Assembly (NCBI RefSeq): GCF_014138435.1
Contig: NZ_JACJIM010000010.1
Coordinates: forward strand, 146,478-210,477
Length of the DNA stretch: 64,000 nucleotides
Source: Methylobacterium fujisawaense
GTDB taxonomy: Bacteria; Pseudomonadota; Alphaproteobacteria; Rhizobiales; Beijerinckiaceae
Direction: 5' to 3'
Shown here: piece by piece, positions 24,948-37,493 of the stretch
Layout: the number at the start of each line of letters is the position of its first letter
Position numbering within the stretch: position 1 is the stretch's first letter
The notes under the pieces: generated by a model
What the model saw: only the letters and a program-made list of their open reading frames with translations
Database searches by the model: none
What the model was told of the DNA's origin: nothing
Made by a program: the position numbers and the translations under genes

Positions 24948-25415
24948 TCAGCGCCAGCGCCCGGCCGCGGCATCATCCTGAGCCGTCGCCTCGACCCAAC
25001 CGCCGGTGGTGCCGTCGGCGAGGTGCTCGCGCTTCCAGAACGGGGCGCGGGTCTTGAGGTAATCCATCAGGAAATCCGCGGCCGCGAAGGCCGCGACCCG
25101 GTGGCTCGCGGCGGTCACCACCAGCACGATGCCGTCGCCCGGGCGCACCAGCCCATGGCGGTGGATCACCCGCAGGGCCTGGAGCGGCCAGCGGGCCATC
25201 GCCTCGTCGGCGACCCGCCGGATCTCGGCCTCGGCCATGCCGGGGTAGTGCTCCAGCTCCAGGGCGGTCAGCCGCCCGCCCTCGTCGCGGCACAGGCCGG
25301 TGAAGGTGACGACGGCGCCCGCCCGGCCGCCCAGCGCCGCACTCACGCTGGCGATCTCGGCCGCGGTGTCGAAGGGCTCGGCCTGGATGGCGATGCTCGG
25401 AACGGGGGCGCTCAT
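24948..25415 (-). CDS. moaE: Molybdopterin synthase catalytic subunit
   Basis: MoaE transfers sulfur from the MoaD thiocarboxylate to precursor Z to make molybdopterin. The product has AVVTFTGLCRDEGG, LELEHYPGMAE, IHRHGLVRPGD and the catalytic region DYLKTRAPFWKRE with its conserved lysines. Start MSAPVP at 25415 gives 155 residues; ATG 25427 would add four. moaD, which often lies just upstream, is not adjacent: the next gene is divergent. Confidence 0.92.
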   Translation of the reverse strand: MSAPVPSIAIQAEPFDTAAEIASVSAALGGRAGAVVTFTGLCRDEGGRLTALELEHYPGMAEAEIRRVADEAMARWPLQALRVIHRHGLVRPGDGIVLVVTAASHRVAAFAAADFLMDYLKTRAPFWKREHLADGTTGGWVEATAQDDAAAGRWR

Positions 25416-25574
25416 GGCCCGATCCATAGGAGTCCGCGGCTTTGCGGGCCAGTCCCGTCCCTGTCACACCCGGCCCCGCCTCTATATGAGACGGTCCGTC
25501 GCGCCCTGCCGGCCCGGCGCGCGGTCCTCGGATGAGCCCGCGTGCTCCGGACGGCGCTGGAGAAGGATACCCGC

Positions 25575-26594
25575 GTGACCCCCGACCTGATCCTGCCCTA
25601 CGACGGCGTGCACCCGGATTTCGTCAGCCGCCCGGTCTGGTGCGGTCGCGGCAGCACGGTGATCGGCGCCGCGCGGATCGGCGCGCAGGCCTGGATCGGC
25701 GACGAGGCGGTGATTCGCGCCGACGGCCAGACCGTCATCCTCGGCGACCGCTTCTGGCTCGGCCACCGCTCGACGGTGCACATCGCCACCCGGACGCACG
25801 GCACCCGGGTCGGCGACCGCGTCACGGTCGGGCGCAACAGCGTCGTGCACGCCTGTACGCTCGGCTCCGACGTGGTCGTCGAGGACGACGTGGTGATCCT
25901 CGACGGCGCCGAGGTCGGCGACGGTGCGGTGATCGAGGCGGGCTCGACCGTCTTCCCTCGGGCGTCGCTGCCCGGCGGCTACGCCTATGCCGGCAGTCCC
26001 GCCCGTCCGAGCCGAGCGATCGGAGCCGATGAGATCGCCGAGCGCGCCGAGCGGCTGCGTGAGCGCATGGGCGACGGATCCGCTCTCCCGCCCGGGGAAG
26101 TATCGGAGGTCGACGACAGCGTGTTCGTGGCGCGCAACGCCCGTCTGCGCGGGCGGGTGAGCCTCGGAGCCGGGGCGAGCGTGCTGTTCTGCTGCGACCT
26201 CAACGCCGAGGTCGGCCCGATCGTCGTCGGCGCCGATACCAATATTCAGGACAACACGGTCATCCGCACCCGGGCGGACGGCGTAGTGATCGGGCGGGAC
26301 ACCACCATCGCCCACAACGTCCGGATCTCGGATTGCCGGATCGGGGCACGTTCGTTGATCGGCATCGGCGCGACGATTGCGTCAGGAACCCTGATCGCCG
26401 ACGACGTCATGCTGGCGGCGGGCGCCACCACGGATCCCGGCCAGATCCTGGAGGCCGGTTATCTGTGGGGCGGCCGCCCGGCCAGGATCCTGGGCCCCCT
26501 CGACGCCGAGAAACGCGCCATGATGATCCGCATCGTCGAGGGCTATTGCCAGCACGGGCGGGAATATCGGGCCGCGCAGGAGGCGTCGGAGTAG
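25575..26594 (+). CDS. Double-domain gamma-carbonic-anhydrase-like protein
   Basis: 339 residues made of two left-handed beta-helix domains of the gamma-carbonic-anhydrase type (about 20-145 and 180-305), each with hexapeptide repeats; ordinary members have one (about 175 residues). Aligned with the archaeal enzyme Cam (His81, His117, His122), domain 1 keeps ligand 1 (His69) and ligand 3 (His92) but has Arg87 at ligand 2. Domain 2 has Arg231 at ligand 1, keeps ligand 2 (His247), and has Ser252 at ligand 3. Likewise IRAD (48-50) is kept only in domain 1 and the QD pair (225-226) only in domain 2. Hydration of CO2 or an acyltransferase-like role are both possible. GTG 25575 follows AGAAGGA; GTG 25542 is the alternative start. 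Confidence 0.85.
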   Translation: MTPDLILPYDGVHPDFVSRPVWCGRGSTVIGAARIGAQAWIGDEAVIRADGQTVILGDRFWLGHRSTVHIATRTHGTRVGDRVTVGRNSVVHACTLGSDVVVEDDVVILDGAEVGDGAVIEAGSTVFPRASLPGGYAYAGSPARPSRAIGADEIAERAERLRERMGDGSALPPGEVSEVDDSVFVARNARLRGRVSLGAGASVLFCCDLNAEVGPIVVGADTNIQDNTVIRTRADGVVIGRDTTIAHNVRISDCRIGARSLIGIGATIASGTLIADDVMLAAGATTDPGQILEAGYLWGGRPARILGPLDAEKRAMMIRIVEGYCQHGREYRAAQEASE

Positions 26595-26605
26595 AGCGCT
26601 CCCAC

Positions 26606-27466
26606 TCAGTGTTGCAGGATCTTCGACAGGAAGGTCTGGGCCCGCTCTGAGCGGGGGCTGCCGAAGAACTCCTCCTTCTTGGCGTCCTCGACGATCTCGC
26701 CGCGATCCATGAAGATCACCCGGTCGGCGACCTTGCGGGCGAAGCCCATCTCGTGGGTCACGACCATCATGGTCATGCCTTCCTTGGCAAGTTCGACCAT
26801 CACGTCGAGCACCTCGCCGACCATCTCGGGATCCAGCGCCGAAGTCGGCTCGTCGAACAGCATCACCACCGGGTTCATGGCGAGCGCCCGCGCGATGGCG
26901 ACGCGCTGCTGCTGGCCGCCTGAGAGCTGGCCGGGGAACTTGTTCGCGTGGGCGCCGAGGCCGACCCGGGCGAGAAGGTCGAGCCCGCGCTTCTTGGCAT
27001 CCTCGGCGCTGCGGCCGAGCACCTTGCGCTGGGCGATGGTGAGGTTGTCGGTGATCGACAGGTGCGGGAACAGCTCGAAATGCTGAAACACCATGCCGAC
27101 CCGCGAGCGGAGCTTGGGCAGATTGGTCGCCTTGTCGGCGACCTTGGTGCCGGCCACCGTAATCTGGCCCTTCTGGAAGGGCTCCAGGGCGTTGACGCAT
27201 TTGATCAGGGTCGACTTGCCCGAGCCCGAAGGACCGCAGACGACCACCACCTCGCCCTTGGCGACTTTGGTGGTGCAGTTCGTCAGCACCTGGAAGTCGC
27301 CGTACCATTTGCTGATGTTGTCGATGGCGATCATCGTCTCGCCGGGCGCGACGACGGGCGCGCCGGCGATGAGGCCGCCCGACTGCAGGCCGGCATCCTT
27401 GGGCGCGTGGCTGGCATCGGCGACGGGTTCGGCGGCGGTGGGAGCCGGCATCGGGGACGAGGTCAT
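26606..27466 (-). CDS. gltL: Amino-acid ABC transporter ATP-binding protein (GltL-like)
   Basis: Cytoplasmic ATPase of a polar amino-acid importer. The 286-residue protein has Walker A GPSGSGKST, Q-loop MVFQHFELFPH, signature LSGGQQQR, Walker B VMLFDEPTSALDP and H-loop VVTHEMGF. The first about 44 residues (Pro/Ala-rich, before MIAIDNISKWYGDF) are an extension beyond the usual 240-245-residue GltL/GlnQ and are of unknown role. Last gene of gltI-gltJ-gltK-gltL. Confidence 0.93.
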   Translation of the reverse strand: MTSSPMPAPTAAEPVADASHAPKDAGLQSGGLIAGAPVVAPGETMIAIDNISKWYGDFQVLTNCTTKVAKGEVVVVCGPSGSGKSTLIKCVNALEPFQKGQITVAGTKVADKATNLPKLRSRVGMVFQHFELFPHLSITDNLTIAQRKVLGRSAEDAKKRGLDLLARVGLGAHANKFPGQLSGGQQQRVAIARALAMNPVVMLFDEPTSALDPEMVGEVLDVMVELAKEGMTMMVVTHEMGFARKVADRVIFMDRGEIVEDAKKEEFFGSPRSERAQTFLSKILQH

Positions 27467-27486
27467 GGCACGGTCTCCAGTGTCGG

Positions 27487-28179
27487 TCAGCGGATGATGG
27501 CCACGCGGCGCTGCAGGCGGCGCACCAGGAACGAGGCCGAGAAGCAGATCACGAAATAAACCACCGCCGCGAAGATATACATCTCGACGAGGCGTCCGTC
27601 GCGCTGGGCGACCTTCGAGGCGGCGCCCATGAAGTCGGTGAGCGACAGCACGTAGACCAGCGACGTGTCCTGGAAGAGGATGATGGTCTGGGTCAGCAGC
27701 AGCGGCAGCATGTTGCGGAAGGCCTGGGGCAGGATCACGTTGCCCATGGTCTGCCAGTAATTCATCCCGAGGGCCTGGGCGGCCGCCGTCTGGCCCTTGG
27801 GGATCGATTGGATGCCGGCCCGCATGATCTCCGAGAAGTAGGCCGCCTCGAAGGCCATGAAGGTGATCAGGGCGGACGGGAAGGCGCCGACCTGAATCGG
27901 CGTCGAGGCCCCCGTCACGTAGGCGCCGATATACGGCACCAGGAAGTAGAACCAGAAGATCACCAGCACCAGCGGGAGCGAGCGGCACAGCTCGACATAA
28001 CCCTTGGCGAGGTGCCACAGGCCGGGAATGCCCGACAGGCGCGCCATCGCCAGCAGCGTGCCGATGATCACCCCGCCAACGGCGGCCATGGCGGTGAGCG
28101 TCACGGTGAAGACCATGCCCTGCCCGAACAGGTAGGGCAGGGACGAGACGATGACGGAGAAGTCGAAATTCGAGAGCAT
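27487..28179 (-). CDS. gltK: Amino-acid ABC transporter permease (GltK-like)
   Basis: 230-residue inner-membrane protein of the His/Glu/Gln/Arg permease family, with about five membrane helices and the EAA loop reading FEAAYFSEIMRAGIQSIPKGQTAAAQALG, which contacts the ATPase. Twenty bases upstream of gltL, in the same operon as gltJ. Pairs with GltJ to form the membrane channel. Confidence 0.93.
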   Translation of the reverse strand: MLSNFDFSVIVSSLPYLFGQGMVFTVTLTAMAAVGGVIIGTLLAMARLSGIPGLWHLAKGYVELCRSLPLVLVIFWFYFLVPYIGAYVTGASTPIQVGAFPSALITFMAFEAAYFSEIMRAGIQSIPKGQTAAAQALGMNYWQTMGNVILPQAFRNMLPLLLTQTIILFQDTSLVYVLSLTDFMGAASKVAQRDGRLVEMYIFAAVVYFVICFSASFLVRRLQRRVAIIR

Positions 28180-28235
28180 CGGGGCCTGTTACCGGTGGCC
28201 GTCGGGCGGGGTGGCGGAACGGAAGCGAGCGGCCC

Positions 28236-28958
28236 TCAGCGCTGGCCGGGGATGGCGACCGCCTTCTCCAGGAAGGTCGCCGCCGTGACCACCACGAGGT
28301 TGATGATCACGTAGAGGATCGTCGCCGCCGTGAACGCCTCGAACACCTGGAACGAGAATTCCTGCATCGAGCGGGCCCGGGCGGTCAGTTCCAGCAGGCC
28401 GATGGTCAGCGCCACCGACGTGTTCTTGAGATTGTTGAGGAATTCCGAGGTCATCGGCGGCAGGATGATCCGGTAGGCGTTGGGCAGCAGCACGTAGCGG
28501 TAGGTCTGATAGGTCGTGAAGCCCATGGCGGTGCCGGCCATGCGCTGGCCCCGCGGCAGCGCCTGGATGCCGGCGCGGACCTGCTCGGCGACGCGCGAAG
28601 CGGTGAAGAAGCCGAGGCACACCACCGCCGTGTAGAACGGCGCGTCGGGCAATTGCTTGATCGCGTCGCCGATCCGGGTCGGGACCACTTCGGGCAGCAC
28701 GAAGTACCAGAGGAACATCTGCACCAGCAGCGGCACGTTGCGGAACAATTCCACGTAGGCGGTACCGACGGTGTTCGCGGTCTTCGACGGCAGGGTCCGC
28801 AGCACGCCGATCAGGGAGCCCAGGAAGAAGGCGATCACCCAGGAGCAGAGCGCGGTCGTGATCGTCCACATGAGCCCCGAGAGCAGCATGTCGAGATACG
28901 TGCCGGTGCCCTCCGGCGAGGCGTCGAAGAAGATCCGCCAGTTCCAGTTGTAGTTCAT
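28236..28958 (-). CDS. gltJ: Amino-acid ABC transporter permease (GltJ-like)
   Basis: 240-residue permease of the same family. The N-terminus NWNWRIFFDASPEG and the EAA loop SRVAEQVRAGIQALPRGQRMAGTAMG are typical of GltJ. It heterodimerises with GltK. Separated from gltI by 89 bases that contain a strong 12-bp hairpin, a common arrangement that lets the binding protein be made in excess. Confidence 0.93.
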   Translation of the reverse strand: MNYNWNWRIFFDASPEGTGTYLDMLLSGLMWTITTALCSWVIAFFLGSLIGVLRTLPSKTANTVGTAYVELFRNVPLLVQMFLWYFVLPEVVPTRIGDAIKQLPDAPFYTAVVCLGFFTASRVAEQVRAGIQALPRGQRMAGTAMGFTTYQTYRYVLLPNAYRIILPPMTSEFLNNLKNTSVALTIGLLELTARARSMQEFSFQVFEAFTAATILYVIINLVVVTAATFLEKAVAIPGQR

Positions 28959-28988
28959 CGCGCCGCTTCTACTGTGAACTTATAGAGA

Positions 28989-29016
28989 CGCACCGCGGGC
29001 GGGAGCCCGCGGTGCG
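28989..29016 (-). other. Intercistronic hairpin between gltI and gltJ
   Basis: CGCACCGCGGGC pairs perfectly with GCCCGCGGTGCG around a GGGA loop (12 base pairs). It begins about 30 bases past the gltI stop. No T-run follows on the minus strand, so it is unlikely to be a strong terminator by itself; it is better explained as an mRNA 3'-end stabiliser that favours gltI over the permease genes. Confidence 0.75.
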
Positions 29017-29047
29017 CATCATGGCATGAAAGCGAACCGAACGGATC

Positions 29048-29971
29048 TCAGTAGGCCGCCGGGTCGGGGCTCGAGATCGGGGTCGTGAACTGCTTCTTCA
29101 TCTCCGCGCTCATCGGCAGGTTGAGGTTGATGTTGCGCGGCGGGATCGGCTTCGTGAACCACTTGTCGTAGAGCGCCTTGCCCTCGGGGCTCGTGTAGAG
29201 CTTGGCGGTGGCGTCGTCCGCGACCTTCTTGAACTCCGTGTCGTCCTTGCGGAGCATGATGCCGTAGGGCTCAGGCTTCGACAGGGCTTCGGTGGAGATC
29301 TCGTAGGCGGACGGGTCCTTCGAGGAGGCGGCGAGCGAGGCGAGCAGCACGTCGTCCATCACGAAGGCGGCGGCGCGGCCGGTCTCGACCATCAGGAACG
29401 CCTCGGCGTGGTCCTTGGCCGGCAGGATCGTCAGGCCGAGCTTGCGCTCCGTATTGGCCTCGTTGATCTGCTTGATGTTCGTGGTGCCCGAGGTCGACAC
29501 GACGGTCTTGCCCTTCAGGTCCTCGATCGTGTGCAGGTTGGCCGACTTCTTCGAGACGTAGCGGGTCGCGGTCAGGAAGTGCGAGTTGGTGAACCACACC
29601 TGCTTCTCGCGCTCGGCGTTGTTGGTCGTCGAGCCGCACTCGAGATCGATCGTGCCGTTCGCCATCAGCGGGATGCGGGTGGCGGAGGTCACCGGGTTGA
29701 GCTTCACCTCGAGGTTCGGGAGGTTGAGCTTGGCCTTCACGGCGTCGGCGATCTTGTAGCAGATGTCCATGGCGTAGCCGACCGGCTTCTGGTCGCCGCC
29801 GAGATAGGAGAACGGGACGGAGGCATCGCGATAGCCGATGACGATGGCGTTGGCGTCCTTCACCTTCTTGAGGGTGCCGGTCAGCTCCTCCGCCCGCAGG
29901 CTCATCGGAGCAAGGGCGAGGGTCAGGCCCAGCGCCGCGGCAAGGCCGCGGCGAGCGATATCAGACTGCAT
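29048..29971 (-). CDS. gltI: Glutamate/aspartate-type ABC transporter substrate-binding protein
   Basis: Periplasmic binding protein of 307 residues with signal peptide (ALAPMSLRA). Domain signatures: LTGTLKKVKDANAIVIGYRDASVPFSYL, the acidic-substrate signature TIDLECGSTTNNAER, GKTVVSTSGTT in the hinge region, and EPYGIMLRKDDTEF near the C-terminus. The GltI/DEBP type binds glutamate and aspartate. First gene of gltIJKL; an orphan paralogue lies at 37684-38592. Confidence 0.92.
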   Translation of the reverse strand: MQSDIARRGLAAALGLTLALAPMSLRAEELTGTLKKVKDANAIVIGYRDASVPFSYLGGDQKPVGYAMDICYKIADAVKAKLNLPNLEVKLNPVTSATRIPLMANGTIDLECGSTTNNAEREKQVWFTNSHFLTATRYVSKKSANLHTIEDLKGKTVVSTSGTTNIKQINEANTERKLGLTILPAKDHAEAFLMVETGRAAAFVMDDVLLASLAASSKDPSAYEISTEALSKPEPYGIMLRKDDTEFKKVADDATAKLYTSPEGKALYDKWFTKPIPPRNINLNLPMSAEMKKQFTTPISSPDPAAY

Positions 29972-30362
29972 CGGTACGGAACTCCTGGATCGGGCCGAAT
30001 CGTGTCGGCCGGCGGCGGGGTACGCGGGCCCGCCCGCTCGGGCGACGCCTTTGCAATGATGGTGCCGGGAGAAGGGCTGTCGTGCCGCGCAGGCCTGCGG
30101 CTGAGTACGGACACGTCGCGGCCAAGCTGCTGCGCACGTCTGCAGACGCGGTCCCTGCCGTCCCCATGGCCTCCTCCCAAGCGCTGAGCCGGCCTCACGC
30201 TCGCGCCGGCGGCATCATGCACACTTCTTAGGCGTACGCACGCGGTGCGGAGGACGGATCCGCCCGGAAAGCTGACGAATCCACGGTATAGAAAACGACG
30301 ACGCCGCCCCCCGCGGTATCGGGAGACGGCGTCGGACTGGAAACCCGGTTCGTGGCCGCGGC
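29972..30362. other. Intergenic between livK and gltI
   Basis: 391 bases. The right part holds the livK terminator listed next; the left part should hold the gltI promoter, although no clear -35/-10 pair stands out. No gene is supported. Confidence 0.45.
30291..30334 (-). terminator. Candidate terminator of the liv operon
   Basis: On the minus strand CGACGCCG and CGGCGTCG form an eight-base stem around a 20-base GC-rich loop, followed by TCGTTTTC (AAAA at 30292-30295 on the plus strand). It starts about 30 bases after the livK stop, the last gene of the operon. Confidence 0.6.
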
Positions 30363-31484
<1,122 letters not shown>

Positions 31485-31533
31485 CGCGTACTTCCCCTAA
31501 GTGTCAGGACCGCACGTGCGGATCCGGCCGCAC

Positions 31534-31907
31534 TCATCGGACCTCGTCCGCTTCGGGCGCCCGTGCGCGCCATGTCAGCGGTGAGGTCTTCTCGTAGAGC
31601 CAGCGGTACTGGCTCGTCATCTGGCGCGTCCGCGTGTAGCGGAAGCCCGCCGCGCCGATGATCATGACGACGACCGCGTCGACCGCATAGTAGTGCAGCG
31701 AGAGCAGCGTGCCCGAAAACAGGGCGTAGTGGATGAAGCGCACGGCAGCCGCCACCAGAAGCAGCGCCAGGGCGCAGTGCCAGAACGGCCGCCAACCCCG
31801 GGCGATGCCGCGGGCCGCCATCCAGCCGGCCCAGCCGCCCATCACCACGGTGACGAGCAGGAACAGCCAGGCCGACGGCTCCTCGTAGAGGATTCCCTGC
31901 AGCGCGC

Positions 31908-31911
<4 letters not shown>
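31534..31911 (-). CDS. DUF6867 family membrane protein in liv operon
   Basis: 125 residues with about three membrane helices (WLFLLVTVVMGGWAGWMAARG, FWHCALALLLVAAAVRFIHYALF, YYAVDAVVVMIIGAAGFRYT) and a polar C-terminus (RTRQMTSQYRWLYEKTSP). I recognise it as the DUF6867 family that accompanies branched-chain amino-acid ABC operons in Hyphomicrobiales. Its start overlaps the livF stop by four bases, so it is translationally coupled. Role unknown; a transporter accessory is the natural guess. Confidence 0.75.
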
Positions 31912-32701
<790 letters not shown>

Positions 32702-32705
<4 letters not shown>

Positions 32706-33591
32706 GCCGAGGCTCCCGTATGGGTCTCGTCCGCGTGCGGCACGGTGATCCCGACCTCGGCCTCCACGGCCTCCACCTCTTCGTCCTCCACACCCAGATA
32801 GGCGGCGATCACCTTAGGGTCGGCCCGCACCTCGGCGGGAGAGCCGTCGGCGATCTTCACGCCGTAATCCAGCACGACCACGTGGTCGGAGATCTCCATC
32901 ACCACCGACATGTCGTGCTCGATCAGCAGCACCGAGGTGTCGTGCTCGTCCCGGATGTGGCGCAGGAGGCCGTTCAGCTCGGTCGATTCCCGGGGGTTGA
33001 GGCCGGCGGCCGGCTCGTCGAGGCAGAGGAGGACCGGGTCCGTACACATCGCCCGGGCGATCTCCAGGCGCCGCTGCGCGCCATAAGGCAGGGCGCCCGC
33101 CGGATCGTCGGCCCGCGCCATCAGGTCGATGCGCGTCAGCCACGCCTTGGCGCGCTCGATCGCGGCCTCCTGCGCGTCCCGGTAGGTCTTGAGGCCGAGC
33201 AAGCCCAGGATGGTGTAGCCCGAGGCGCGCATCAGGGGGGCGTGCTGTGCGACCAGAAGGTTCTCCAGCACCGTCATGCCCTGGAACAGGCGGATGTTCT
33301 GAAAGGTGCGGGCCACCCGGGCGGTGCGGTTGACCTTGTGGTTGGGCAGCCGCTCCAGCAGGTGCGCGGTGCCGTCGGCATGCGCCAGCGTCAGCATGCC
33401 CTCGGTGGGCTTGTAGAAGCCGGTGATGCAGTTGAACACCGTGGTCTTGCCGGCCCCGTTCGGGCCGATCAGCGCGGTGATGTCGCCGCGCCGCGCCGCG
33501 AAGGACAGGTCGGAGACGGCGGTCAGCCCGCCGAACCGCATGGTCAGGTGCTCGACCGTGAGCACCGGGGGGGCGAGGGGTGAGGCCGCCA

Positions 33592-33592
<1 letters not shown>
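32702..33592 (-). CDS. livG: Branched-chain amino-acid ABC transporter ATP-binding protein
   Basis: 296 residues. LTMRFGGLTAVSDLSF at the N-terminus, Walker A GPNGAGKTT, ARTFQNIRLFQGMTVLENLLVAQH (a LivG signature), signature PYGAQRR, Walker B LLCLDEPAAGLNP. An acidic C-terminal tail (GVEDEEVEAVEAEVGITV) goes beyond the usual end. The ATG at 33592 overlaps the livM stop. Confidence 0.95.
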
Positions 33593-34985
<1,393 letters not shown>

Positions 34986-34986
<1 letters not shown>

Positions 34987-35903
34987 CAGACTTTCTCGAC
35001 CTCGGGCCGGCCCAGGATGCCCGAGGGCATGAAGATCAGGACAATCGCCAGGATCGAGAAGGCGGCGACGTCCTTGTACTCGATGGAGAAGTAGGCGGAC
35101 CAGAAGGTCTCGATCAGGCCGATGATCAGGCCGCCGAGAACCGCGCCGGGCAGGGAGCCGATGCCGCCGAGCACCGCCGCCGTGAAGGCTTTCACGCCGG
35201 GCACGAACCCGTCCGAGAACGACACGACGCCGTAATACATGAGGTAGAGGACGCCGGCGACGGCCGCCAGCGCGGCGCCGAGCACGAAGGTCAGGGAGAT
35301 CGTGCGGTCGACGTCGATGCCCAGCAACGCCGCCATCTTGCGGTCCTGCTCACAGGCGCGCTGCGCCCGGCCGAAGGGCGTGCGCTGGACGAGATACCAG
35401 AAGCCCGTGAGCAGCACGGCGGTGACCGCCATGATCAGAACCTGCTTCCAGGCCAGGAACACCGCGTAGCCGTCCCGCTCGAACAGGGTGATGCCCCCCG
35501 ACAGCATCGGCGGCGTCGGCTTGTTGCGCGCGCCCTGCACCACCTGAACGAAGTTCGACAGGAAGATCGAGACGCCGATCGCCGAGATCAGCGGCGCCAG
35601 CCGGAACGAGCCGCGCAACGGCCGGTAGGCGACGCGCTCGATCGCCCAGCCCCACAGGGCGGTGAGCACCATGGCGACCACCAGCACCACCAGGAAGGCC
35701 AGGGCGATGGAGCTGACCCCGAGCCACACGGTCAACAGCAGGAAGGTGATCAGCGCGATGAAGCAGGAGACCATGAAGACGTCGCCGTGAGCGAAGTTCA
35801 CCATGCCGATGATGCCGAACACCATCGTGTAGCCGATGGCGATCAGGCCATAGATCGAGCCGAGCGTCAGCCCGTTGATCAACTGCTGTACGAAGACGTC
35901 CAT
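34986..35903 (-). CDS. livH: Branched-chain amino-acid ABC transporter permease
   Basis: 305 residues with about eight membrane helices and LivH signatures: LINGLTLGSIYGLIAIGYTMVFGIIGMVNFAHGDVFM at the N-terminus and EQDRKMAALLGIDVDRTISLTFVLGAALAAVAG (EAA loop region). First gene of livH-livM-livG-livF-DUF6867-livK. I chose ATG 35903 because it begins exactly at the family N-terminus; the open frame extends 35 codons upstream without conserved content. Confidence 0.94.
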
Positions 35904-36147
35904 GAACTCTCGCGCGCGCAGGTTTCTCGTGCCGCCTACGGGAACCGCAGGTGGCGCGGCGGGGCAAGTCTCGTACCGCAGCCGTAGCACACCGGCCACA
36001 GGTTTCATCGCCGCCCGAGCGTCGCGCGAAAACAGTCGACCACGCCAGTAACGCGCCCCGGCCGGGCTTGCGTGCGGCGCAGTTCCTGCGACACGTTAAC
36101 GAATTGAAATGCTCGATCATCCCGGGCTCAGGCGAGGAGCAGTACCG

Positions 36148-37428
36148 ATGGCAGGGTCGAGACTCACGACGATGATCTTCGTCGGCATGCTCCTCGGAAT
36201 CGCCGTCGGCTACGCCTGCAGCATCACTTGGCCCGATCCGCAGACCGCCAAGGAGATCGCCGGCTACATCGCGCTGGTCTCCGACGTGTTCCTGCGGCTG
36301 ATCAAGATGATCATCGCGCCGCTGGTCTTCTCCACGCTCGTGGTCGGCATCGCGCATCTCGGGGACACCGCTGCGGTCGGCCGGGTCGGCGGCAAGGCGC
36401 TGCTCTGGTTCGTGGGCGCCTCGTTCTGCTCGCTGATGCTCGGCCTGATCATGGTCAACCTGATGCAGCCCGGCCAGAACCTGAACCTGCCGCTGCCCGA
36501 TGCCGGCGCCGGGACGGGGCTCAAGGCGGCCTCGCTGTCGCTCAAGGAATTCGTGACGCACCTCGTGCCGAAGAGCGCCGTCGAGGCGATGGCCAACAAC
36601 GAGATCCTGCAGATCGTGGTCTTCTCGATCTTCTTCGGCGTCGGCCTGGCATCCCTCGGCGAGAAGGGGCGCCTCCTCGCGCAGGGCATCGAGGGCCTGG
36701 CCGACGTGATGCTCAAGGTCACGGGCTACGTGATGATGTTCGCCCCCGTGGCGGTGTTCGCCGCCATCGCGGCGACGATCACCACGCAGGGCATCGGCGT
36801 GCTCGTGACCTACGGCAAGTTCCTCGTGGAGTTCTACATCGGGCTCGCCGTGCTCTGGGCGCTGCTCATGGGCGTCGGCTTCCTGATGCTCGGGGGCGGC
36901 GGCATCATGCGGCTGTTCAACCTGATCAAGGAGCCCTTCGTGCTCGCCTTCTCGACCGCGTCGAGCGAGGCGGCCTACCCGAAGATGCTGACGAACCTCG
37001 AGAAGTTCGGGGTGCCGAACCGCATCACGTCGTTCGTGCTGCCCATGGGCTACTCGTTCAACCTCGACGGCTCGATGATGTACTGTACCTTCGCGGTGAT
37101 GTTCATCGCGCAGGCCTACAACATCCCGTTGAGCTGGGGTCAGCAGCTCACGATGCTGCTGCTGCTGATGGTGACGTCGAAGGGCATGGCCGGCGTGCCG
37201 CGCGCCTCGCTGGTGGTCATCTCGGCGACGCTGGCGCACTTCAACATCCCGGAGGCCGGGCTGCTGCTGATCATCGGCATCGACCAGTTCCTGGACATGG
37301 GGCGCTCGGCCACCAACGTGCTGGGCAACAGCGTCGCCACCGTGGCGGTCGCCAAGTGGGAGGGGCAGCTCACCACCACCGACCAGCGCCTCGACCATGT
37401 CGGCACCGTGGCCTCGCCGGCGGAGTAG
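36148..37428 (+). CDS. dctA: Dicarboxylate/amino acid:cation symporter (DctA/GltP family)
   Basis: 426-residue inner-membrane carrier of the DAACS family, importing C4-dicarboxylates (succinate, malate) or glutamate with Na+ or H+. Signatures: LIKMIIAPLVFSTLVVGIAHLGD, the serine-rich loop AFSTASSEAAYPKML (HP1), SFNLDGSMMYCTFAVMFIAQA, and GRSATNVLGNSVATVAVAKWEG. Start ATG 36148 follows GAGGAG. The closest named member cannot be fixed from sequence alone; dctBD regulators are not present. Divergent from livH. Confidence 0.88.
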   Translation: MAGSRLTTMIFVGMLLGIAVGYACSITWPDPQTAKEIAGYIALVSDVFLRLIKMIIAPLVFSTLVVGIAHLGDTAAVGRVGGKALLWFVGASFCSLMLGLIMVNLMQPGQNLNLPLPDAGAGTGLKAASLSLKEFVTHLVPKSAVEAMANNEILQIVVFSIFFGVGLASLGEKGRLLAQGIEGLADVMLKVTGYVMMFAPVAVFAAIAATITTQGIGVLVTYGKFLVEFYIGLAVLWALLMGVGFLMLGGGGIMRLFNLIKEPFVLAFSTASSEAAYPKMLTNLEKFGVPNRITSFVLPMGYSFNLDGSMMYCTFAVMFIAQAYNIPLSWGQQLTMLLLLMVTSKGMAGVPRASLVVISATLAHFNIPEAGLLLIIGIDQFLDMGRSATNVLGNSVATVAVAKWEGQLTTTDQRLDHVGTVASPAE

Positions 37429-37493
37429 GGGCCGGTTTTGCGGGATCTGCGCCCGCCGGGATGTCGGGTGCAAGGCGGCTGTCGAACCCATCC

